Below, piece after piece: positions 7,028 through 15,410 of a DNA stretch of 28,264 nt. A program made the translations under genes and the position numbers. The stretch's first letter is position 1, and the number at the start of each line of letters is the position of its first letter. The notes below the pieces were generated by a model. The model searched no databases. It worked only from the letters and a program-made list of their open reading frames with translations, and was not told where the DNA came from. The stretch comes from CAYLGY01 sp964383325 (GTDB lineage Bacteria > Pseudomonadota > Alphaproteobacteria > Rhizobiales > Rhizobiaceae), in contig CAYLGY010000032.1 in the NCBI GenBank assembly GCA_964383325.1, positions 1 to 28,264 of the forward strand, written 5' to 3'.

Positions 7028-9067
7028 ATGACTGGATCCGAAAACGCAACGCTTCGTCAGGACAAGGCTGGCGCGGCTGCATCGAACCTGACCGTGCCGG
7101 CGGAGACGCTCACCCGTCTCTTCGAGACCGCCATTCGCATCCGCACCTTCGATGAACGGGCAACCGAACTGTTCAAGGAAGGGCTGGTGAAGGGAACGGC
7201 GCACTCCTATGTCGGCGAGGAGGCCATCGCCGCGGGTGCGTGCCTCAATCTCGAGCAGTCGGATTATATCGGCAGCTACCATCGCGGACATGGCCATTGC
7301 ATCGCCAAGGGCGCCAGCATGGACAAGATGATGGCCGAATTGCTGGGACGCGATACGGGTGCCTGCCGTGGCCTCGGCGGCTCGATGCACATTGCGGACA
7401 TGGCGCTCAATATTCTTGGGGCAAATGGAATTGTCGGCGCGACGATGCCGCTGGGCGCCGGTGCCGCCCTCGCTGCAAAGCTTCGCAAGAGCAATCAGGT
7501 CGTGATTGCCTTCTTCGGCGACGGGGCATCCAATCAGGGCGTATTCCACGAGGCGATGAACCTCGCTTCGATCTGGAAGCTGCCCATGATCTTCATCTGC
7601 GAGAACAATCAATGGGCGCTCACCACCTCCTATCTCGATACGACCTCCGTCGATCATGTCGCGAAGCGCGCTTCCGCCTATTCCATGCCCGGCATCACGG
7701 TGGACGGGAATGACGCCCTTGAGGTCTACCGGGTCGTCGGCGAAGCGGTGGAGCGGGCGCGTGCCGGCGAGGGCCCCACGCTCATCGAGGCGATGACCTG
7801 GCGCTGGGGACAGCATTCCATGCGTACCAACACGCTTGACAAGCGCACGCCGGAGCAGATGCAGAGCTGGAAGGAAAAGGATCCGGTGCTTCTGCTGGCG
7901 AATCGCATACGCACCGAGCTGCCCGATGGCGAGGAGATCGTTGCGACCATGACCCGCAATGCCGAGGAGGAGGTCGAGGCCGCACTGCAATTCGCCTTGA
8001 AAAGTCCGGAAGCAAGCGTCGCGGTAATGACGGACTCGGTCTATGCGCCGCATCTGGCGCATCGCGAGCCAACATCGGCCGGAAGCCGCGAGCTGACCTA
8101 TGTGGAGGCGCTGAACGAAGCCCTGCGGCAGGAGATGCGCCGGGACGAGGAAGTCTTTGTTATGGGCGAAGACGTTGGCGAAGCCGATGGGCTCTTCAAG
8201 GTGACCGAAGGACTCTTCAGGGAATTCGGCGGGGAACGTGTGCGCGATACGCCGATTTCCGAGGCCACGTTCTGTGGTGCCGGGGTAGGCGCAGCCATTG
8301 CGGGGATGCGGCCCGTCATCGAGGTGCAGATCTTCGATTTCGTGACCCAGATGATGGACATGATCGTCAATCAGGCGGCCAAGTTCCGGTTCATGAATGG
8401 CGGGATCCCGAAAGTGCCGCTTGTCATCCGGGGTCCGCAAGGGGGCGGCATCCGGCTTGCCGCGCAGCATAGCCAGTCGCTCGAAGCCTGGTTCGCGCAT
8501 ATTCCGGGCCTTGTGGTCGTGGCGCCGTCGACGCCCTTTGACGCCAAAGGCCTCCTGATTTCCTCGATCCGCGATGACAATCCGGTGATCTTCCTCGAAC
8601 ACAAGATGTTGTATCTGGGGCAGCGCGGACCAGTCCCGGAGGAGCCCTACGCAATTCCCCTTGGCAAGGGCGACATCAAGCGCGAAGGGACGGACGTAAC
8701 CATTGTTGCGACCCAGTTCATGGTCCAGCGCGCGCTGGCGGCCGCGGCCCAGCTGGAGCGCGACGGAATCAGCGTGGAGGTGATCGATCCGCGCACCATC
8801 CGCCCGCTCGACGAAGACCTGATCCTGTCTTCCGTGAAGAAGACCAGCCGGCTCGTCATCGTTCATGAAGCCTGCCTGACCGGAGGTTTCGGCGCCGAAA
8901 TCTCTGCGCTTGTGAACGAGAAGGCGTTCGACTGGCTGGATGCACCCGTGACGCGCGTGGGCGGCCTGGATGTGCCCATGCCATACAATGATCAGCTGGA
9001 GCAGACGGTCATGCCGAACCAGGCCCGAATCGTGGCCGCGGTTCAGAGCGTCCTCGCACGCGCCTAA
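7028..9067 (+). CDS. 2-oxoacid/acetoin dehydrogenase E1, fused alpha and beta subunits
   Basis: This 679-residue thiamine-diphosphate enzyme combines both halves of a heterotetrameric E1. Residues about 28-325 are E1 alpha, with SYHRGHGHCIAKG, RGLGGSMHI, and the ThDP/Mg motif from GDG (164-166) to NN (193-194). Residues about 355-675 are E1 beta, with VMGEDVG (Glu381, cofactor activation), RDTPISEA and VIDPRTIRPLD. The alpha half, with LGANGIVGATMPLGAGAA, looks most like acetoin dehydrogenase AcoA or pyruvate dehydrogenase PdhA. In most bacteria these are two genes (acoA-acoB or pdhA-pdhB). It would decarboxylate a 2-oxoacid or cleave acetoin and pass the acyl group to lipoyl-E2. GGGAGGTAAGAA before the ATG is a strong ribosome site. 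The E2 gene follows directly. No E3 is in the window. Confidence 0.93.
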   Translation: MTGSENATLRQDKAGAAASNLTVPAETLTRLFETAIRIRTFDERATELFKEGLVKGTAHSYVGEEAIAAGACLNLEQSDYIGSYHRGHGHCIAKGASMDKMMAELLGRDTGACRGLGGSMHIADMALNILGANGIVGATMPLGAGAALAAKLRKSNQVVIAFFGDGASNQGVFHEAMNLASIWKLPMIFICENNQWALTTSYLDTTSVDHVAKRASAYSMPGITVDGNDALEVYRVVGEAVERARAGEGPTLIEAMTWRWGQHSMRTNTLDKRTPEQMQSWKEKDPVLLLANRIRTELPDGEEIVATMTRNAEEEVEAALQFALKSPEASVAVMTDSVYAPHLAHREPTSAGSRELTYVEALNEALRQEMRRDEEVFVMGEDVGEADGLFKVTEGLFREFGGERVRDTPISEATFCGAGVGAAIAGMRPVIEVQIFDFVTQMMDMIVNQAAKFRFMNGGIPKVPLVIRGPQGGGIRLAAQHSQSLEAWFAHIPGLVVVAPSTPFDAKGLLISSIRDDNPVIFLEHKMLYLGQRGPVPEEPYAIPLGKGDIKREGTDVTIVATQFMVQRALAAAAQLERDGISVEVIDPRTIRPLDEDLILSSVKKTSRLVIVHEACLTGGFGAEISALVNEKAFDWLDAPVTRVGGLDVPMPYNDQLEQTVMPNQARIVAAVQSVLARA

Positions 9068-9088
9068 TGGTTATTCAGGATGCTGAAC

Positions 9089-9094
9089 GGGAGG
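9089..9094 (+). promoter_or_regulatory. Ribosome binding site deciding the E2 start
   Basis: GGGAGG sits 8 bases before the ATG at 9103 and supports that start. An earlier in-frame ATG at 9067 overlaps the E1 stop (TAATG) but would add 12 residues that do not resemble a lipoyl domain. Confidence 0.6.
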
Positions 9095-9102
9095 TTGTGT
9101 CG

Positions 9103-10359
9103 ATGACGCAGGTGATATTGATGCCGGAACTTGGAGCCGAGGAAGTCCGGCTCACGCGCTGGCTCAAGGAGATTGGCGATCGGATCGAGATCGGTGACGT
9201 GGTAGCGGAGGCTGAGACCGACAAGACGACGTTCGAAATCGAGGCGGAACATGCCGGCACGTTGCTGGCGATCACGGTTCCTGCGCCGGCGGAAGGGGTG
9301 AAGGCGGGGCAGGAGATTGCAAGGGTCGGGAAAGCAGCTGCCGCAGTTCCGGACATGCCGGCGAAGGCTGTGGATCCGGTTCCGGTGAAACCGGCGGATC
9401 CCGCGCCGGAAAGGCGGGTCCCAGCCGCGAGCATTAACGGGACGGAGACACCGAGATCGCGGATCTTTGCGTCGCCTCTCGCACGGCGCCTCGCAGCAGA
9501 GCTTGGAGTTGATCTGTCACAGGTGAAAGGCACCGGACCGAAGTACCGCATTCTCGCCGACGATGTTCGTGCGGCAAGCAGCTCGGCCTCCTCGGGCCAG
9601 GCGAAACCCCAAGCCGGGGCTTCGATTGCCGCTATTCGGCCCGCGGCCGAACCGGTAGCCGGCAAGCAGGAAAGGATCGAGCTTACTGCCATGCGCCGGG
9701 TTGCCGCCGAACGGCTTCAGCAGTCGAAAGCGACGATCCCGCATTTCTATCTGGCGAGAGACATCGAACTGTCCGGGCTCCTGGAACTGCGGCAACGTCT
9801 GAACAGGGAATTGTCGGCGGTCGAAGGCGCCAGCCGGGTGTCGATCAATGACATGCTTGTCAAGGCGGTGGCGACCGCGCTCCGGCGACAGCCCGACCTC
9901 AATGTCAGCTTTGCCGGCGATCATATCGTTCGATATGAGGACATCGACATCAGTTTTGCGGTCGCAACCCCTGACGGCCTCATCACGCCGGTCATCCGGC
10001 AGGCGGACAGGAAATCCCTGCTGACGATCTCATCCGAAATTCGTGAGCTGACCCGGCTTGCCCGGGACGGCAAGCTGCGGCCTGACCAATATCAGGGCGG
10101 AACATTCTCTGTCAGCAATCTGGGCATGCATGGGGTCGAGGAGTTCGCCGCAATCCTCAACCCTCCGCAGGCTGCGATCCTTTCGATCGGCAGCGTGCAG
10201 AGGCAGCCGGCCTTCGGGGAGAATGACGAGATCGTGGCGAGGAACGTTGCAAGATGCACGCTGAGTCTCGATCATCGCGCTATTGACGGCGCGACCGGGG
10301 CCAGTTTCCTCGCGGAGCTGCAGACCCTGGCTGCGAGCCCGCTGCTGGCAAGCTTGTAG
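9103..10359 (+). CDS. Dihydrolipoamide acyltransferase (E2) of the 2-oxoacid dehydrogenase complex
   Basis: This 418-residue E2 has the standard order of domains. A lipoyl domain (1-78) has the attachment lysine K41 in ETDKTTF. A Pro/Ala-rich linker follows, then a peripheral subunit-binding domain (about 119-156, SPLARRLAAELGVDLSQVKG). The catalytic acyltransferase core runs from about 190 to the end, with MRRVAAERLQQSK and the active site DHRAIDG (His391, Asp395). There is only one lipoyl domain. E2 takes the acyl group from the fused E1 and transfers it to CoA. Its position directly after the E1 gene makes the pairing secure. The dihydrolipoamide dehydrogenase that would re-oxidise it must be outside the window or shared with another complex. 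Confidence 0.94.
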   Translation: MTQVILMPELGAEEVRLTRWLKEIGDRIEIGDVVAEAETDKTTFEIEAEHAGTLLAITVPAPAEGVKAGQEIARVGKAAAAVPDMPAKAVDPVPVKPADPAPERRVPAASINGTETPRSRIFASPLARRLAAELGVDLSQVKGTGPKYRILADDVRAASSSASSGQAKPQAGASIAAIRPAAEPVAGKQERIELTAMRRVAAERLQQSKATIPHFYLARDIELSGLLELRQRLNRELSAVEGASRVSINDMLVKAVATALRRQPDLNVSFAGDHIVRYEDIDISFAVATPDGLITPVIRQADRKSLLTISSEIRELTRLARDGKLRPDQYQGGTFSVSNLGMHGVEEFAAILNPPQAAILSIGSVQRQPAFGENDEIVARNVARCTLSLDHRAIDGATGASFLAELQTLAASPLLASL

Positions 10360-10598
10360 GGTACTGGAAGGAAACGGTTCAGGCCACTGATTCGACTCGG
10401 CAAAGGGATGACACCCGTCCGGTGCGGGATCGAAGCCGAGGTCTGGATCAGGAGGCCTTGCAGAACGGGATTTGCGCATCCTTTTTCCGCGCGACAGTCC
10501 TCCGGAAGGCTCGGCTGCTTGCCGGTCCAGCCTTGACATTGTCGATTGCATCATGGTCCAGCTCGCGATCGGGGAGTAGTGACGCGAAAGGATGCAGG
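10360..10598. other. Intergenic stretch without a supported gene
   Basis: These 239 bases separate E2 from the flavin oxidoreductase gene. A reading frame runs through part of it into the downstream gene but shows no family sequence. A TTGACA at 10533-10538 has no convincing -10 partner at 16-18 bases. I see no hairpin with a T-run. The downstream gene may have its own promoter here. Confidence 0.4.
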
Positions 10599-11654
10599 AT
10601 GGAACTCGGACTCTACACTTTCGGCGATGTGGGCACCGAACCCGGAACCGGACGCCGCATCGGCCCGAAGGAGCGCCTGCGCAATCTCCTGGAAGAGATC
10701 GAACTCGCCGACCAGCTCGGTCTTGATGTATTCGGGCTTGGCGAACATCACCGGCCCGACTACGCAATATCCGCCCCGGCGATCGTGCTGGCCGCGGCGG
10801 CCGCGCGCACGAAGAAGATCCGGCTCACTTCCGCGGTGACCGTCTTGTCGTCCGACGACCCGGTGCGCGTGTTCCAGCATTATGCGACGATAGACCTTCT
10901 GTCGGACGGCCGCGCGGAGATCATGGCTGGGCGCGGCTCCTTCATCGAATCCTTCCCGCTGTTCGGCTATTCGCTGGAAGATTACGACACGCTTTTTGCA
11001 GAGAAGCTGGAAATGCTTCTGAGACTGCGCGAGAGCGAGATCATCAACTGGCCCGGCGGCAAGCATACGCCGCCGATTTCCGGGCGGGGCCTTTATCCGC
11101 AGCCGGAGCGCAAGCTGCCATTGTGGATCGCTGTCGGCGGGACCCCACAATCCGTTGCGCGGGCAGGGGCGCTCGGCCTCCCGCTCGCCTTCGCCATCAT
11201 TGGCGGCGAACCGCATCGCTTCGCACCCTATTTCCAGCTCTATCGCGATGCTGCCCGCCGTTCCGGGCGAGATCCGGCGTCCCTGCAGACCTCGATCAAT
11301 GTGCATGGCTATGTTGCCGGGAGCAGCACCGACCTGGACTTGTATTATGCCGCACAGGCAGAGGTGATGAACCGTATCGGCCGCGAGCGGGGCTGGCCTC
11401 CGACGAGCCGCGAGCAGTTCGATGCAGCCTGTGGGCCGCGCGGCGCCCAGTTTGCCGGAGACCCTTCGGCAGTAATCGACAAGATACTCGCCAATCACGA
11501 GATTTTCGGGTTCGACCGCTTCCTGCTCCAGATGGCGATCGGCGTCATCCCCCATGACAGGATGATGAAAGCGATCGAGCTCTACGGAACCCGGGTGGCC
11601 CCTGCGGTGCGCAAGGCACTCGGCCGGTCGGAGTCTTCCCCAGCCGGAACCTGA
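10599..11654 (+). CDS. LLM-class (luciferase-like) flavin-dependent oxidoreductase
   Basis: This 351-residue protein belongs to the bacterial-luciferase-like TIM-barrel flavoprotein superfamily, which uses FMN or F420. It begins MELGLYTFGD and carries LGLDVFGLGEHHRPDYA, the TKKIRLTSAVTVLSSDDPVR strand/loop, LSDGRAEIMAGRGSF, and PLWIAVGGTPQSVARAGALG. This pattern recalls the uncharacterised family known from a structural-genomics protein (2I7G type). The start at 10599 was chosen because the family begins at this Met. Sequence upstream in the same frame is not conserved-looking. It may oxidise or monooxygenate a pathway metabolite, but nothing in the sequence fixes the substrate. A 239-base gap from E2 leaves open whether it belongs to the same transcript. 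Confidence 0.88.
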   Translation: MELGLYTFGDVGTEPGTGRRIGPKERLRNLLEEIELADQLGLDVFGLGEHHRPDYAISAPAIVLAAAAARTKKIRLTSAVTVLSSDDPVRVFQHYATIDLLSDGRAEIMAGRGSFIESFPLFGYSLEDYDTLFAEKLEMLLRLRESEIINWPGGKHTPPISGRGLYPQPERKLPLWIAVGGTPQSVARAGALGLPLAFAIIGGEPHRFAPYFQLYRDAARRSGRDPASLQTSINVHGYVAGSSTDLDLYYAAQAEVMNRIGRERGWPPTSREQFDAACGPRGAQFAGDPSAVIDKILANHEIFGFDRFLLQMAIGVIPHDRMMKAIELYGTRVAPAVRKALGRSESSPAGT

Positions 11655-11666
11655 GCGCGCTGCAAC

Positions 11667-12881
11667 TCAACCCATGACCTTGCCGCGAAAAGCCTGGACC
11701 GAGGGTTCGATCTCCGGCTGGCCCGCATCGGGCTTCGCGTTATATTCGATGCGGATGTCGGGTGCGAGTCCGTATTCCTTGACATATTCGGTGGCGGCAC
11801 TCTTGGTGGAGGGGATGCCGAGAGTCACGCCGCCCGAGCCCTTGACCTGCAGCTCACCCCTGGAGGGGTCATATGTGCCTTGAATGGTTGCCAGCGATTT
11901 CAGTGGACCTTGCAGTGCCGGACCATTGATCCCGATCTTTGCCTGCAGGCGACCGTCTCCCTGGACGAGGATGTCGATACTGCCCCATGGCGTCAGAATG
12001 CTGAAACCCGGATCGAGACCGGGAATGAGGATGCCGAATCTCGGCATCTGCGCATCGCAATTATACGACTGCGGATAGGGTTGACCCGCCTGGCAAGCGC
12101 TGACGGCGGAGGCATTCGACATCTCGCAGGTTACATAATTGATGCGGCCGATTATGCCTCCCGGACAGATCCTTGAACATTGAAAGTCCACCGTGCAGAG
12201 TTCCGGCGGCCGCTGCAATGCCTGTCCACCAAAATACCGGGCGTTTGCGACCATTATCGCTGCGCTGCCTGGCCCTGATGCGACTGCGCTCTCCAGCACC
12301 TGACGCGCCAGATCCTCAAGGCCGAGCTCCATCAGCACATCTACCAGCCGGGCCGCGGTCAGGCCGTTGCCGGGATCGGCCGCGCGGGCTTCCTCGAGAA
12401 GACGCCGGGCCTCTTCCAGCGCATCCGGTGTCGCAAGCTTCTGCAATGCAGTTGCGAGATTGTGCTTGATCGACGGATCGTCGGGCTCCAGTCGCAATGC
12501 AGCGCGCTGCAAGGCGACGAGCTCCGAATGCCCTGCCGACGCAAGCTCCCCGCCAGTGGCCAGCATCTCGCCGGCGGCAGCGCCAAGACTGGTCAGGATC
12601 GCCGCGTTTCCGGGGTCTCGCTGCGCCGCCAGCGCATAGAAATAAACGCTCTCCTCCAGATGCCGGTTGACCAGCATGGCAAGCGCAAGCCCCTCCGCGC
12701 CTTCGCTCCCGGGTTCGGCTGCCGATGCGGCAATGAGTTCCGAACGCCTTTCCTGGCTGCGGCTTGCGGCGATCTCCGCGGCGATCTTGGCAGACAGCGC
12801 ACGGATATCGAGTTCCTGCGCGACCGAGGGAAATGCAATGAACAGCGCGAGGGCGAGAACCATGAAAAGCCGAGCGTGCAT
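11667..12881 (-). CDS. Exported TPR protein with a six-cysteine module, function unknown
   Basis: This 404-residue protein was not recognised beyond its repeat type. A Sec signal peptide (MHARLFMVLALALFIAFPSVA, likely cut after A21) directs export. Residues about 30-220 form tetratricopeptide-like helical pairs (AALRLEPDDPSIKHNLATALQKL, ARAADPGNGLTAARLVDVLMELG). A compact segment follows with cysteines at 229, 235, 239, 252, 263 and 275, suited to three disulfides in the periplasm. The C-terminal 120 residues are Gly/Ile-rich and probably beta (PWGSIDILVQGDGRLQAKIG, GELQVKGSGGVTLG). The start has a GGGGAG ribosome site. It lies 106 bases downstream of another exported protein gene on the same strand, so the two are probably co-transcribed and may work together in the envelope. 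No enzymatic motif is seen. Confidence 0.82.
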   Translation of the reverse strand: MHARLFMVLALALFIAFPSVAQELDIRALSAKIAAEIAASRSQERRSELIAASAAEPGSEGAEGLALAMLVNRHLEESVYFYALAAQRDPGNAAILTSLGAAAGEMLATGGELASAGHSELVALQRAALRLEPDDPSIKHNLATALQKLATPDALEEARRLLEEARAADPGNGLTAARLVDVLMELGLEDLARQVLESAVASGPGSAAIMVANARYFGGQALQRPPELCTVDFQCSRICPGGIIGRINYVTCEMSNASAVSACQAGQPYPQSYNCDAQMPRFGILIPGLDPGFSILTPWGSIDILVQGDGRLQAKIGINGPALQGPLKSLATIQGTYDPSRGELQVKGSGGVTLGIPSTKSAATEYVKEYGLAPDIRIEYNAKPDAGQPEIEPSVQAFRGKVMG

Positions 12882-12987
12882 CGTCTACTCCCCTTTCCTT
12901 ATCTCCGGATCACCGCTGCGACCTTGCGGAGCGCCCTCCTGATCCAACTTCTTGCTTGCGCACGATCCCTGCCGGAAAGGACGGCCT

Positions 12988-15249
12988 TCATTGCAGCCGG
13001 TCGCCAAACCCCCTGGCTCTTCCGCTGGCGAAGAGATCGAAGATCAATTCCCGGCGATCGCCAAACAGGTCGAGTTCCACCATGAGGTACAGGCCAGCCA
13101 GGCCTCGATCCGAAGGTTCGGCCTCGATGCGCCAGCCGCGCGCATGCGGCCCGGTCACGCGGACCGGCACTTCCTCGCCGAACCGGAACAGGCGTATCGA
13201 CTTCACCAATTCGCTGCCACCGTGGTCGAGATAGGGTGCGTGCAGCCAGGCAGACAGATTGTTGTCGTTGGCGATGGTCGAGGCCAGATCGCAACAGCCG
13301 TGATAATAGGGCACCTGTTCGAGACGCAGGCGAATCGACAGCGCGCCATCCTCATGCAACTGGGGATCAACGACTGCCATCCCTGAAATTGCGCCGGAAT
13401 AGTCGGGAGCATCGATATGGCGGAGCAGATAGGGGCGGCGTTCCAGCCCATCCTCATAGGCATGAGTCCCTGCATATTGTCCGGCGCGGGTCACGGTCTT
13501 GCGATAGGCGATGCGCAATTGCGGATCGGCAATGCTGGAATTGCTCGCCGCGGCATGGGCCGCAACGATGCGCTCGATGGGGATATGGTCGGTCAGGTCG
13601 AAATAATTGCCACTGAGCGTCCCTTCCGCATCCCGCGCGAGAATCTCTGACTCGTGCCAGGGTTCGGGCATCCAGATCTGTCCGAAATACTTCTTGCCGA
13701 GCTTGCTCTCGCCGGTGTGATAATATCTTGCCGCAGTTTCATTGGGCCAGCAGCCACCTGCATCAAGCAGATACTGAATATAGGTATCGCGGGAATTGTT
13801 GAGGGCGCGCCACCGCGCATTGATTTGCTCCTGTATCGCCTGGTTTATGCGGGCAAAGGCATCGGGACCTCGCAGGCGCAACAGTTGACAGATTCCAACC
13901 TGAGCTCGCGTCAGGCTGTCCTTTGACGCTTCCTCGGCGATAAACCCCGTCAACATGAGCGGATCGGCTGCGTAGGGGGCCAATGTCGCTGCAATCGAGA
14001 CGTGAAGGTTCGGATCCGCCAGAGCAAGCGCATCGGAAAGCAGTTTCCAATCCGCGTCACTGCCGAAGGCGATCAGGTGCTCCAGGCCGACATGGGGAAA
14101 ATATGCCGTTTCGCCGGCACGGGTGGCATGGATGAAGTCGCCGACAAGCTTCCGGTAGGCTTCGGTGATCTCTGGCAAGTCCATGGACCTGGCCAGAACG
14201 AGGAACCGTTCCGAAGTCAGGGCTGAAGCCGTTTCGATCCAGCGCAGAAGCTCGGCATCGGCCTCCAGCTGTCCGAATGCCTGCAATGCGCTGGCAACGG
14301 CATAGCGTCGGTTTTCGTCCTGCGTATCGATTGCTGCGCGCACCACGCCATTCTCCAGTCTTCCGAGCCTTGCTTCGGCATAGGCAGCCGCAAGGGCCCC
14401 CTGTATACCATCGCCCCAGAAGGGGAGGACATGATTCAACAGCAGCGCTGCGTCTTCCTCCTTCCCGTGTACGGCGAGGATTCGTCGGGCCTCGACGCGC
14501 GCCTGCGCCGTTTCCTTCCAGGCGGCCTCCGCGTCGGTGATCGGCTCCTGGCCAAGCGGCAGAATGGCCTTGCGTGCCAGATCCAGCGCCTGTTCGATTT
14601 CCTCCGCAGACGCGGCAAGCCTGGGAAAGGCGCGAATCGATTCGAGCTCGCGATGGATGACATGGCTACGGATCAGACGGCGGGTCTCCGCGTCGGGCAA
14701 AGCGCGAAACAGGATCAGGGGGTGTGCAGGATCGTCCCGGGCGAAGGGGAGCCAGAGGCTGCGCGGCGCTTCCAGATGGACAGTCATGGTCTCTCCGGCA
14801 GCGATCTGTACAGAAGTGCTCAGGCCCAGATCCTGCTGCGCCGCAAGCTGGTATAGGCCCGGTGAGACCGCCAGGGGCAAATCATCGCCGGATTCCGCAA
14901 GGATGCTGCCGGACTCGTCCAGCAGGACAAACGGAGCGGCGAGGCGCTGGCCCGCCGCATCGATGAGGATCAGGCGCAATGTGGAGGTTGCTGTTGCCGC
15001 TTCCCGCAAGTCTGCATCTGCCACGCGCAGCATCGCGGGCGCATTCGCATCGGCGTCGATGACAAGCCCGTCGGGATACTGGCCGGCCTTGAGGATCAAC
15101 TCGTCGCCGTCGCCCATTCCGTCGGGCAGGAAAGCGAAGTGGGCCTGCGGAGATGCGCTGACCCTTTCCGCGATGACGGATGCAGCCAGAGACAGGCACA
15201 GTCCAAGGGTCAACGCAATGAGCCAATGCCCTGCAGCCCTTGTTCTCAT
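12988..15249 (-). CDS. Large exported protein of unknown function
   Basis: This 753-residue protein was not recognised. It begins with a positively charged stretch and a hydrophobic segment (LIALTLGLCLSLAASVIA), which is a signal peptide or N-terminal anchor. The first 150 residues after it look like a beta-rich domain (LRLILIDAAGQRLAAPFVLLDESGSILAE). Residues about 190-500 are alpha-helical with alanine/leucine-rich pairs, consistent with HEAT-like repeats (AALAAAYAEARLGRLENGVVRAAIDT). The C-terminal quarter is mixed, with YYHGCCD and a beta-like end (GLAGLYLMVELDLFGDRRELIF). A GGGGGGAC ribosome site precedes the ATG. It is the first gene of a two-gene - strand unit and is divergent from the periplasmic protease gene. 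No catalytic signature was found. Confidence 0.8.
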   Translation of the reverse strand: MRTRAAGHWLIALTLGLCLSLAASVIAERVSASPQAHFAFLPDGMGDGDELILKAGQYPDGLVIDADANAPAMLRVADADLREAATATSTLRLILIDAAGQRLAAPFVLLDESGSILAESGDDLPLAVSPGLYQLAAQQDLGLSTSVQIAAGETMTVHLEAPRSLWLPFARDDPAHPLILFRALPDAETRRLIRSHVIHRELESIRAFPRLAASAEEIEQALDLARKAILPLGQEPITDAEAAWKETAQARVEARRILAVHGKEEDAALLLNHVLPFWGDGIQGALAAAYAEARLGRLENGVVRAAIDTQDENRRYAVASALQAFGQLEADAELLRWIETASALTSERFLVLARSMDLPEITEAYRKLVGDFIHATRAGETAYFPHVGLEHLIAFGSDADWKLLSDALALADPNLHVSIAATLAPYAADPLMLTGFIAEEASKDSLTRAQVGICQLLRLRGPDAFARINQAIQEQINARWRALNNSRDTYIQYLLDAGGCWPNETAARYYHTGESKLGKKYFGQIWMPEPWHESEILARDAEGTLSGNYFDLTDHIPIERIVAAHAAASNSSIADPQLRIAYRKTVTRAGQYAGTHAYEDGLERRPYLLRHIDAPDYSGAISGMAVVDPQLHEDGALSIRLRLEQVPYYHGCCDLASTIANDNNLSAWLHAPYLDHGGSELVKSIRLFRFGEEVPVRVTGPHARGWRIEAEPSDRGLAGLYLMVELDLFGDRRELIFDLFASGRARGFGDRLQ

Positions 15250-15410
15250 CTGTCAGTCCCCCCGCAGATCGCATCTCAATAATGCCTGAATTCTGCGGTT
15301 TCGGCTAGGATTTCTTGCAGCCGGAATGCGGGACGGGGAGGAATTCCGGGTTCGGGGCAAATGCTGCTTGGCCCACGCCGCGCGGAATTCTATCTTGGGC
15401 GAAACATGCA
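15250..15410. promoter_or_regulatory. Divergent promoter region between the 753-aa exported protein and the HtrA protease
   Basis: About 160 bases separate the two divergent starts, so both promoters should lie here. I could not identify a convincing -35/-10 pair for either side, and no EcfG-like motif is present. Confidence 0.35.

Noticed and set aside
6962..8866. A - strand frame of 634 codons opposite the E1 gene
   Set aside because: It mirrors the codon structure of the clearly coding + strand E1 gene and has no recognisable domain.
9067..9102. E2 start at the TAATG overlap with E1
   Set aside because: The extra residues do not fit a lipoyl domain, while ATG 9103 has GGGAGG at good spacing and the usual N-terminus.
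10533..10561. Sigma-70 promoter with TTGACA before the LLM oxidoreductase gene
   Set aside because: No acceptable -10 hexamer lies 16-18 bases downstream.
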